NCBI GenBank assembly: GCA_027592945.1
Contig: JAQCJP010000008.1
Span: 1-32,457, forward strand
DNA from: Planctomycetota bacterium
GTDB lineage: Bacteria; Planctomycetota; Planctomycetia; Pirellulales; UBA1268
Reading direction: 5' to 3'
DNA length: 32,457 nucleotides
In this document: positions 9,928-19,145 of the stretch, in pieces
How positions within the stretch are numbered: position 1 is the first letter of the stretch
Layout: every line of letters begins with the position of its first letter
Notes under the pieces: model-generated
The model's input: the letters and a program-made list of their open reading frames with translations, nothing else
What the model was told of the DNA's origin: nothing
The model's database searches: none
Program-made: the position numbers and the translations under genes

Positions 9928-12374
9928 GCCGGCGTCCTCGGGACAGGTGGCGGTCCGGAGGGGGGCGTCGCGGGCGGGCTGCTTCGTGAGGCCGCCGCGG
10001 ACGACGAGGCGGGCCATGCGTCGGCAACTGCTGCCAACGGCTCATCGGCCAGTTCGCCGAATTCGGCCGCGGCGGTGGTCTCGTCCACCTCAGGCCGCGG
10101 CCGATAGAAGCGATTGGCGACGATCCAGTCCGCAGCCATGGCTGCCGCCGCCAGGAGGATCGTCCAGCCGAAAAGTTCGGCACCGATTCGTTCCAGTTTG
10201 AGATCGCGGACAATCTCTTCCGCGGTACGGGCCATCCGCCGATCAGCCCCCAGCACGGCTACCAGATCATTGTCGGACAGCCGCTGGAAATCGGTCGCGG
10301 CTGGTTCGAGATTGACACTGAATCCATCGCTGACGCCATCTGCCTCGCCCCCGGCCTGGACCTTGTAGTTGCCGGGCGTCAGCGTTGCGGTGATGGTCAC
10401 GGAGCCCCGGGACCGGTCGATGGCTACCGGAAACGTGTCACCGCTGGGAGCCCGAACCAGGGCCGTGGGAAGATCCCGCCGCCCCAGGGAGAGCGTGGCC
10501 GGGCTGCCTGGAAACAGGTTGCGGTCGTCGGGGGTATCGATCGCGTGCAGCAACGTCTCGTTGGCGAGGATCAGGAATGGCCAGGGCTCGAAGCCCGTCG
10601 CCAGCGTGTTCCACTCTCCGGGATCACCGGCCACCCGCGAGACCGGTGTCGTGACCACCACCACCGTCCCCTGCCCGACGCGGTGCTCGAGGATCGCCGG
10701 CAGACCGTTCCGGTACGAGGCGACCACCGTGGCCGGGCTGCTGCGCGGGTCTTCCCCTGGTTCGTCGGCGTCACGTCCTAGGGCCGCAAACTCCCAGTGC
10801 CTGGTCACCGGAAAATCCTGCCAGGGGACGGCATCGCCGACTCTCCGAAAGGTCGCCATGACAGGATGGTCGAGGCGGGCCGGGGCCAGAAAGTTGTCGC
10901 CTGCCGGACTCCGCCAGACTCGCACCAGGTCGCCGCCCAGCACGGCCCGCGAGGCCACCGAGTTGAAGCCCGCCGCGTTACCTGCCGCCGGCCCGAGCCA
11001 GACGACCAGCCCCCGCCCCGGCGCGATCCAGTCGGCCAGCGCCTCCCAGACTCGGGGCTCGAGCGGGGGCGGATCGAGGAGCACGATGCCTTGGGCCGTC
11101 TGCCAGTCAGTGGCATCAAGCCTCGCGTAATCGACCACCTCGGGCAGGAACCGTGCCGCGCCGGTTCGCCGAAGGGCCATCGGCGCAAGTGCCTCCGTCA
11201 GGAGCGCGGCGTTGCGGGTGGCGGGAGCGGCTGCCGCCACGATGACCCGCGTCGCCGACCCAACCACGACGGTAAACGAGCGGACGTCATCGGCGGCCAG
11301 GTCGTCCGTGCCGTCCAGCACGATCCGTCCCTGCCTCACGCCGGGCCGGAGGCCACCGAGTTCAAAGGCAATCGTCGCCGGTCGGCCCACCGGCACCTCA
11401 ACTGGCTTGATGCCCCGTCGCACGTAGCGACCATCTTCGCCCAGGACTTCAATGGCGACCGGCCGGCTGCCCCCGTCCTCCGTGCTGCTGACCGTGGCTG
11501 CCACAACCAGGGACGTACCCGCCGCCACCCGATCGGCGGACAGCTCAATCTGTTCGATCGCAAAGTTTCGCGGGGCCTCTGCTCCGACATCGACAAACAA
11601 CACGCTCGGCTCGCCCGGCAGCCGCCCCTGCTCGACTGGGTCAGCGGCAGCGACCGTGGCTACGGGCTCGCTCCCCGCGTCACCGCCCACGCTCTCCCCG
11701 GCTGCGGCGTCATCACCGACGTCACCCTCGCCCGGCTCGGCCCGACGTTGCCGCCTCGGGCTTCCTTCCCAGCCGCCCCGGGAGCAGTCGGTGAAGACAT
11801 ACAACTCCCGGTGCTCGCGATCGGCAGTCTGCAAGAGCCGCTTCGCCTCGGCGATCGCGTCGGTGAGTGTGGCAACGGGAGTCTCAGCGGCAAGCCGATC
11901 GAGGCGCATCTGAACCGCTGCCGGCGTGGGGAGGAAGGCTGCTGGTGTGCCCGCGGTATCGAGGAGTGCCACGTCACTGCCCGGGGGCAGCTTGTCGAGC
12001 AGCACCCGGGCCAACGAGACTGCCCGCTCGAGTCGGGTCTCGTTGCCCTGCCGCAGCACCATACGAGGCGCCGTGTCAAAGACAAGCGCCGCCGCCACCG
12101 GCGCCTCCGCCCCCGGCAGCCAGCCGGCGCCTCGCAGAACAGGCCGGGCCAGAGAAATCGCCAGAAGCACGAGGGCGGCCATCCGCAGCATCAGCAAAAG
12201 CAGGTGATTGAGCTGCAGCCGGCGACGATTGGCAACGGCTCGCTGCTGCAGAAAGCGGAGGGCCGGGAAGTCGTGCGGGACCGGGTTCCGCCGCATCACC
12301 ATATGGAGGATGATCGGGGCAGCCACCAGGGCGGCGCCCCCGAGCAGCAGCGGCGAGAGAAATGAGAATCCCAT
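9924..12374 (-). CDS. BatA (aerotolerance regulator N-terminal) domain membrane protein
   Basis: N-terminus MGFSFLSPLLLGGAALVAAPIILHMVMRRNPVPHDFPALRFL is typical of the BatA N-terminal domain; VWA-like and GATase-like regions follow. Confidence 0.82.
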   Translation of the reverse strand: MGFSFLSPLLLGGAALVAAPIILHMVMRRNPVPHDFPALRFLQQRAVANRRRLQLNHLLLLMLRMAALVLLAISLARPVLRGAGWLPGAEAPVAAALVFDTAPRMVLRQGNETRLERAVSLARVLLDKLPPGSDVALLDTAGTPAAFLPTPAAVQMRLDRLAAETPVATLTDAIAEAKRLLQTADREHRELYVFTDCSRGGWEGSPRRQRRAEPGEGDVGDDAAAGESVGGDAGSEPVATVAAADPVEQGRLPGEPSVLFVDVGAEAPRNFAIEQIELSADRVAAGTSLVVAATVSSTEDGGSRPVAIEVLGEDGRYVRRGIKPVEVPVGRPATIAFELGGLRPGVRQGRIVLDGTDDLAADDVRSFTVVVGSATRVIVAAAAPATRNAALLTEALAPMALRRTGAARFLPEVVDYARLDATDWQTAQGIVLLDPPPLEPRVWEALADWIAPGRGLVVWLGPAAGNAAGFNSVASRAVLGGDLVRVWRSPAGDNFLAPARLDHPVMATFRRVGDAVPWQDFPVTRHWEFAALGRDADEPGEDPRSSPATVVASYRNGLPAILEHRVGQGTVVVVTTPVSRVAGDPGEWNTLATGFEPWPFLILANETLLHAIDTPDDRNLFPGSPATLSLGRRDLPTALVRAPSGDTFPVAIDRSRGSVTITATLTPGNYKVQAGGEADGVSDGFSVNLEPAATDFQRLSDNDLVAVLGADRRMARTAEEIVRDLKLERIGAELFGWTILLAAAAMAADWIVANRFYRPRPEVDETTAAAEFGELADEPLAAVADAWPASSSAAASRSSPPATPPSGPPPVPRTPA

Positions 12375-12377
12375 CGC

Positions 12378-13280
<903 letters not shown>

Positions 13281-13292
13281 CGCTCACACCTC

Positions 13293-13373
13293 AAAAAGGG
13301 GACATTCTGCTTTTTCGTGCACGCTGCGTCGCACTCCTGGCGGGCTCCTGAAAAAGCAGAATGTCCCCTTTTT
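13293..13373. repeat. REP-like hairpin: 24-bp perfect inverted repeat with 33-nt loop
   Basis: AAAAAGGGGACATTCTGCTTTTTC (13293-13316) and GAAAAAGCAGAATGTCCCCTTTTT (13350-13373). Confidence 0.9.
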
Positions 13374-14395
13374 TATCTCGCGAACTTGGGGATCTCGGGC
13401 TCCGGGGTCTCGGCCACGAGCCGCTCGATGATCGACTCGCTGGTCAGACCCTCGGCCTGGGCCTGGAAGTTGGTGGCGATCCGATGCCGCAGCACCGGTA
13501 CCGCCACCCGCTTGACGTCGTCGATCGAGACACTGAACCGGCCATCCATCGCGGCCACCGCCTTCCCTCCCTGAATCAGGAACTGGCCCGCCCGTGGGCC
13601 CGCCCCCCAGTCCACCAGCTGGGCGACATAGGGCGGGGCTTCGGCCGCCTTCGGACGCGTCGCCCTGACCAGACCGGCCACGTACTTCACGATGTATTCG
13701 CTGACGGCTACGCTGCCAACGACCTTCTGAATGTTGACGATCGCCCGAGCAGAGAGAACCTTACGGACCTCCGGCCGCTCTGGCCGGGTGGTCGCCATCA
13801 GAATCTGCTCCTCCTCGCTCGCGGAGGGATACCCAACCTTGATGTTGAACATGAATCGGTCGAGTTGCGCTTCGGGCAGCGGATAGGTGCCTTCTTGTTC
13901 GATCGGATTCTGGGTGGCGATCGTGAAGAAGGGCTCCGGCAGCTTGTAGGTTTCCTGCCCGACCGAAACCTCCCGCTCCTGCATCGCCTGAAGCAGGGCG
14001 GCCTGCGTCTTGGGGGGCGTGCGGTTGATCTCGTCGGCCAGGAGAATGTTTGTGAAGATCGGCCCCTCGACGAACCGGAAAACTCGTTTGCCTGATTCAT
14101 CGTCGAGAACATTCGTCCCGGTGATATCGGAGGGCATCAGGTCGGGAGTGAACTGCACCCGCTTGAAGCCGACATCGAGAATCCGGGCGAGCGTCGAGAC
14201 CATCAGCGTCTTGGCCAGCCCGGGAACGCCCTCGAGCAGGCAATGCCCGCGAGTGAAGATGGCGGCAAACAACTGCTCGATGACATCGGCCTGGCCGACG
14301 ATCACCTTCTGAAGTTCCTCCTGCATCAGCCGCCGATGCTGGGCAAACTCCTGGAGCACATCGTCGAGCGTCTTGGGGCGGGCTGCAGTGGACAC
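13373..14395 (-). CDS. MoxR-family AAA+ ATPase
   Basis: LLEGVPGLAKT Walker A, DEINRTPPKTQAALLQAMQE, ATQNPIEQEGTYPLPEAQLDRF. Confidence 0.95.
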   Translation of the reverse strand: MSTAARPKTLDDVLQEFAQHRRLMQEELQKVIVGQADVIEQLFAAIFTRGHCLLEGVPGLAKTLMVSTLARILDVGFKRVQFTPDLMPSDITGTNVLDDESGKRVFRFVEGPIFTNILLADEINRTPPKTQAALLQAMQEREVSVGQETYKLPEPFFTIATQNPIEQEGTYPLPEAQLDRFMFNIKVGYPSASEEEQILMATTRPERPEVRKVLSARAIVNIQKVVGSVAVSEYIVKYVAGLVRATRPKAAEAPPYVAQLVDWGAGPRAGQFLIQGGKAVAAMDGRFSVSIDDVKRVAVPVLRHRIATNFQAQAEGLTSESIIERLVAETPEPEIPKFAR

Positions 14396-14420
14396 GCCGG
14401 GAAACCTCCCTGTCGGGAAA

Positions 14421-14460
14421 ATACTGGCGGAAAACCGCCAGTATCGGCCCTTGGGGGCCG
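14421..14460. promoter_or_regulatory. Two adjacent perfect hairpins/palindromes in the divergent moxR / DUF4159 upstream region
   Basis: ATACTGGCGG-AAAA-CCGCCAGTAT (14421-14444) followed by CGGCCC-TTGG-GGGCCG (14445-14460). Confidence 0.5.
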
Positions 14461-14556
14461 GGCGGCAAACCGACGGCGCCGCTCCCGACGATTTTGAGAC
14501 GTTTGAGATGCCCCTTCTCCGGGCCTTCGCCCCGTCCGGGACAACAGCCTGCTACC

Positions 14557-17055
14557 ATGGAACTCCTCGTGCGTCCTCGAGAAGATCAACTGATGCCGCG
14601 GCCTCTTCCCGCTTCTTCCGAGACACACCCGCGGCAGCGGTTGCTGACCCGGAGGCTGCTTCGTGATCGGCGAGGCAAGTCTTTCCTGCGCACCGCTTCG
14701 CTTCGGGCGATCGGACTTCTGACCCTCGCCATTCCGCTGATCGTGATGCGGTGCCCCGCTGCGGAACCGATCGCCCCGGGCGATATCCAACGGGCAATCG
14801 AGCGGGCCCGGGAGTTCCTCGTTCGTCAGCAGCAACGGGAGGGCTACTGGGAGGCGATGCACGCCGCTGACAAGCGGGTGGGGGCCACCGGCCTCGTGCT
14901 GCTGGCCTTGGCCAATGCCGGCCTCGATGCCGATCACGCGGCCGTTCGCAAGGGACTCGACTGGCTGCGGGCCCAGGAGCCCGACCAGACGTATCACGTT
15001 TCCCTGCAGACGCTGGCCCTGGCAATGCTCTCCCCCGAGAAGGACGCGGCTATTCTTGGCCGGAATGTCGCCTGGCTCGAAGCCGCCCAGATTCAGGGGG
15101 GGCCAGCCGCCGGCTCGTGGACCTACAAGGCGGGCGACCGAGGCACCGGTGACAACTCCAACACCCAGTTCGCCCTGCTGGCTCTCCACGAAGCATCCCG
15201 AGCGGGGCTGCGGGTCCGCCCGGAGACGTGGCTGCGATCGCAGCAGTACTGGGTGAGCTGTGCCAACGCCGATGGCTCATGGGGCTATTCAGGCCGTGCG
15301 CCCGGCACCGGCAGCATGACCTGCGCAGGCATCGCCAGCATTTGGATCACCTCGGAGCATGTCGGCACCCCCGACGCCCAGGCGGGCCAGGGGGCGGTTT
15401 CCTGCTGCGGCGGCGGCCGCTCGCCGCGGGTCTTGGAGCGGGGCCTCGACTGGCTGGGCCGCCGCTTCAGCGTCACCCAAAACCCCGGCACCGGTGGAGA
15501 CACCTGGCTCTACTACTACCTCTACGCCCTCGAGCGAGTGGGGCGGTTCACGGCCCGGCGCTACATCGGCGATCACGACTGGTACCGCGAGGGCGCGAGG
15601 ATGTTCATCGACGCCCAGGATCGGCTCAGCGGCCAGTTCAAGGCTCGGCGGATCGAAGATGAGGTGGTGGCGACGAGCTTTGCTCTTCTTTTTCTGGCCA
15701 AGGGACGCCGGCCGGTGATCGTCGCCAAGAGCCGCCACGGCCCAGAAGACGACTGGAACCGCCACGGCCACGATGTGGCCCATCTCGTGGCTCATGTGGA
15801 ACGCCGCTGGAGGAGTGACTATCCGGCCGGCCTGTCGTGGCACGTCCTCGACACACCTACCGCCAGTCATGCCGACCTGATGCAGGCGCCGGTCTTTTGG
15901 CTTTCAGGCAAAGTGCTCTTCAATCTCGGGCCCGACGCCGGCCCGCGACTCCGAAAGTACATCGACGAGGGAGGCTTCATCTTCGCCGAAGCCTGCTGCC
16001 CCCGCAGCGGAGAGTTCGACCGTCGTCTGCGGCAGCTGGTGGGAGAGATTTTCCCCGAGCCTGAGTACCAGCTCCGGCTGCTGCCCCCCGAACACCCCGC
16101 CTGGCATGCCGAGGAACTCGTGCCCCCCGAACTCCACCGACCGCTGTTGGGCGTGGAGTACGGCTGCCGCACCTGCATGATCTATGCACCCCCCACCGAT
16201 CTCGATCCTCAGGCGACCGCCGTTCCCAGCCTCTCCTGTCTCTGGGAACTGGGGGGTGAGGCTCGGGAGGAGCTGCCCCCCGCCATTCGCCGTGAGGTCG
16301 CAGCAGCCCTTGCCATCGGGGCCAACGTGCTCGCCTACGCGACCAATCGGGAGGTCAAACGGAAGGACGAACTGTTCGACATTCCGCTCGAGGAGGCCGG
16401 CCCAGCCGATGAGGTCGAGCGGGGGCAGTTGGCGATCGGCAAACTCCGGCATGCGGGCATGTGTGACGCCGCTCCAGCCGCCTTGGCAAACATCCTCCGG
16501 GCCGCCGCCCGGGAGACCGGGATTCGCGTCGACGACACCCCGAGCCTGATCGATCCAGGCGACGACGCGATCTTCGAATATCACCTCGTCTTCATGCACG
16601 GCCGGCAGGGCTTCGCCTTCGACCCGCCACGGCGGACGCAGCTGGCCACCTTCCTGGAACGCGGCGGCACGCTCCTGGCCGACAGCATCTGTGCCGCTCC
16701 GGCCTTCACCGCCGCCTTCCGCCGGGAGATCGCGGAAATCTTCCCGGGCAAGCCGTTGGAGGAGATCCCGGCGAACGATCCCATCTTCACGGCCGCCGAA
16801 TACGGCGGCTACGACGTCCGCAATGTCACGCTCCGCGAGCCGGCCGCCGGTGACGGCCCGCTCGAAGTCCGCAAGCGACGGGGCCCGCCCAAGCTCCAGG
16901 GAATCAGGCTCGGGGATCGCTGGGCGGTGATTTTCTCGCCCTACGATCTGTCGTGCGCGCTTGAGAAGCAGAACTCGATGGAGTGCTCTGGCTATGACCG
17001 AGACGACGCCGAGAAGATCGCCCTCAATGTCTTGCTCTACTCGCTCAATCAATAG
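14557..17055 (+). CDS. Prenyltransferase/squalene-cyclase-like toroid repeats fused to DUF4159 region(s)
   Basis: N-terminal repeats (ATGLVLLALANAGLDADHAAVRKGLDWLR); DUF4159-like APVFWLSGKVLFNLGPDAGPRLRKYIDEGGFIFAEACC and a second similar block LATFLERGGTLLADSICAAP...; start ambiguous (14494, 14557 or 14593). Confidence 0.8.
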   Translation: MELLVRPREDQLMPRPLPASSETHPRQRLLTRRLLRDRRGKSFLRTASLRAIGLLTLAIPLIVMRCPAAEPIAPGDIQRAIERAREFLVRQQQREGYWEAMHAADKRVGATGLVLLALANAGLDADHAAVRKGLDWLRAQEPDQTYHVSLQTLALAMLSPEKDAAILGRNVAWLEAAQIQGGPAAGSWTYKAGDRGTGDNSNTQFALLALHEASRAGLRVRPETWLRSQQYWVSCANADGSWGYSGRAPGTGSMTCAGIASIWITSEHVGTPDAQAGQGAVSCCGGGRSPRVLERGLDWLGRRFSVTQNPGTGGDTWLYYYLYALERVGRFTARRYIGDHDWYREGARMFIDAQDRLSGQFKARRIEDEVVATSFALLFLAKGRRPVIVAKSRHGPEDDWNRHGHDVAHLVAHVERRWRSDYPAGLSWHVLDTPTASHADLMQAPVFWLSGKVLFNLGPDAGPRLRKYIDEGGFIFAEACCPRSGEFDRRLRQLVGEIFPEPEYQLRLLPPEHPAWHAEELVPPELHRPLLGVEYGCRTCMIYAPPTDLDPQATAVPSLSCLWELGGEAREELPPAIRREVAAALAIGANVLAYATNREVKRKDELFDIPLEEAGPADEVERGQLAIGKLRHAGMCDAAPAALANILRAAARETGIRVDDTPSLIDPGDDAIFEYHLVFMHGRQGFAFDPPRRTQLATFLERGGTLLADSICAAPAFTAAFRREIAEIFPGKPLEEIPANDPIFTAAEYGGYDVRNVTLREPAAGDGPLEVRKRRGPPKLQGIRLGDRWAVIFSPYDLSCALEKQNSMECSGYDRDDAEKIALNVLLYSLNQ

Positions 17056-17096
17056 GCCCGCGCCGCGGCGGACAGCAGGTGCGAGTGCCTTCCTGC

Positions 17097-17786
17097 CTAG
17101 TCGTTGTTGGAACCGGTCAGGTAGCTCGCGTAGTAGAGAAGCGTCAGCACGCTCTGGAGCGTGCCGGCCACGTAGGTCCAGGCAGCGGCGTTGAGGACGG
17201 CGTTGACCGCCCCCATGTCAGCCGCCGGCACGATCCCAAGATCGACCAGCTGGGCCTTGGCTCGGTTGCTGGCGTCGATCTCAACCGGCAGATTGACCAG
17301 CTGGAAAAAGACCGTGCCGCCAAACAGAATCAGCCCCAGCCAGGCGACCGACTGGAGGGCCATCGCCAGCCCGATCATGAAGACAAACAGCCCCAGGCCG
17401 CTCCCAAAACCGGCCACCCCGACCGCCGCATTGCGAACAGCCATCAGCGAATAGTTCGTGGCATCCTGGAGGGCGTGCCCGGCCTCATGGGCCGCGATCC
17501 CCACGGCCGCCAGCGAGCGGGAGCCGTAGACATCCTGGGAGAGCCGCAGCACCTTCGTCCGCGGGTCGTAATGGTCGGTCAGATGGCCGCCAACCGGTTC
17601 AATCGCCACATCGACCGCCCCGGCCGAATCGAGGATGGGGCGGGCCGCCGCCGCTCCGGAGAGGGGTGCCGGCTCGCGGGCCGCCGCCGCGAACGTGGAG
17701 CGGACCTTCCACTGGGCCCACATCGCCAGCAGGATCGCCGGGGCGACCCAGATCAGGTAACGAGGATCAAAGAAGAAAAAAGGCAT
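17097..17786 (-). CDS. Neutral zinc metallopeptidase, YugP family
   Basis: HEAGH motif in AVGIAAHEAGHALQDA, multiple TM segments, N-terminus MPFFFFDPRYLIWVAPAILLAMWAQ. Confidence 0.92.
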   Translation of the reverse strand: MPFFFFDPRYLIWVAPAILLAMWAQWKVRSTFAAAAREPAPLSGAAAARPILDSAGAVDVAIEPVGGHLTDHYDPRTKVLRLSQDVYGSRSLAAVGIAAHEAGHALQDATNYSLMAVRNAAVGVAGFGSGLGLFVFMIGLAMALQSVAWLGLILFGGTVFFQLVNLPVEIDASNRAKAQLVDLGIVPAADMGAVNAVLNAAAWTYVAGTLQSVLTLLYYASYLTGSNND

Positions 17787-17870
17787 GGCTCGTCCTCCGT
17801 GTCCGCAGCGGAAACCTCGCCCGCTGCTGCAGCACGTTAATCAGGAACTATTCTAGAAGGTCGGCGGCCG

Positions 17871-19103
17871 TTGTCCGGCCGGTCCGACCCGATCGGTACA
17901 GCCATGTTCTACGCATCTCAGCCCCGCCCGGTTCACCCGTGGCAGGAAACGCCCCGCCCCTCTCGCCCGACAGGCTTCCTGACCGGCCTGGCCGTGGCGT
18001 TCCTGCTGCTGCCCGGCTGCGGGCCGCAGCCGACCCAGGACACGGGCACCAGTCCGCTTCCCGACCAGGCCACCCTCTGCAGGCGGATCGAATTGGCTCT
18101 GACCGGCGTCCGCGAGGCCCGTCGACTCGACGCGACGGTTCAAGGTGCCTGGCAGGTCGTGCATGGCATCCTCGCCTTTGGCAGCGAACTGCCCCTTGCC
18201 CACGACGGCGAGGTCTCTCCGGCAGTCGATTATCTGCTCGGTGGCGGCCGGATCACGGGCTGGCGGCTGCGGCCGGGCGATGCTGGCGTGGTCGCGATCG
18301 TCGAGGAGGGCAGCACGCTGGGACAGGGCCATCCCGACCAGTGGCTCGGCTATCTGTCGCAGTGCGGGATCGCGGCGGAGGGCGACTCCCCCGTCGGCGG
18401 CCTGCCCCTCTCCACGCCTCTGCTGATCGGGGCACAGCAATACACCCTCGAAGATCTTCTATCCCAGGCGCTTCATGACATCCGCCCCGGCCAGGAGAGT
18501 TCCTGGACGCTGATGGCGCTGGCGGCCTATCTGCCGCCCGACGCCTCCTGGGACGCTGGTGACGGCCGACGGTGGACCACCGAAGACGTGGTCCGAATGG
18601 AGGCGAAGGCCGATATCCTCGGGGCAGCCTGCGGCGGAACGCACCGGCTCTACGGTCTGGCGGCCGCCGTGCGTGCCTATCGCACTCTGCATCCTGAGGG
18701 CCCGCCCCCGGACAGCGGCTGGGCGGCAGCGGAGGAGGTGCTCGCCGACTGCATTGATCGGGCTCGTCGCTACCAGCAGCCCGATGGAAGTTTTTCTGTG
18801 CACTATTTTGAACGGCCCGGCGCGTCGCCCGATGTCTTTGCGACGCTCGGGTCAACGGGGCACACCTTCGAGATTCTGGCGCTCGTGCTCGGCCCCGCGG
18901 AACTCCGCCAGCCCTGGGTGACGCGGGCCGCCGAGCGGCTCGTCAGCATGCTCGAACGGACGGCCGACATCGACGTCGAATGCGGCGGGCTCTACCACGC
19001 CGCTCACGGCCTGGCGATCTACCGTCGTCGTCTCTGCGGCGATGATTCGGCGACCCTGGGCAGGGCTGACAGCCCCTTGCTTTGCCAAGCCGGCCGGCAG
19101 TGA
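17871..19103 (+). CDS. Predicted lipoprotein with alpha/alpha-toroid-like repeats, function unknown
   Basis: Signal peptide with lipobox-like LLPGC; recurring motifs GGTHRLYGL, QPDGSFS, GSTGHTFEILAL, CGGLYHAAHGLAIY; alternative start at 17904. Confidence 0.65.
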   Translation: MSGRSDPIGTAMFYASQPRPVHPWQETPRPSRPTGFLTGLAVAFLLLPGCGPQPTQDTGTSPLPDQATLCRRIELALTGVREARRLDATVQGAWQVVHGILAFGSELPLAHDGEVSPAVDYLLGGGRITGWRLRPGDAGVVAIVEEGSTLGQGHPDQWLGYLSQCGIAAEGDSPVGGLPLSTPLLIGAQQYTLEDLLSQALHDIRPGQESSWTLMALAAYLPPDASWDAGDGRRWTTEDVVRMEAKADILGAACGGTHRLYGLAAAVRAYRTLHPEGPPPDSGWAAAEEVLADCIDRARRYQQPDGSFSVHYFERPGASPDVFATLGSTGHTFEILALVLGPAELRQPWVTRAAERLVSMLERTADIDVECGGLYHAAHGLAIYRRRLCGDDSATLGRADSPLLCQAGRQ

Positions 19104-19145
19104 TAGGCTTTTTCCGGGGCAAGGTCGCGTCCAGTCCGTCTCCGG

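Noticed and set aside
10797-12365. 522-aa plus-strand ORF
   Set aside because: Antisense to the BatA-like gene; composition (R/G/H-rich, no domain) typical of spurious GC-rich ORFs.
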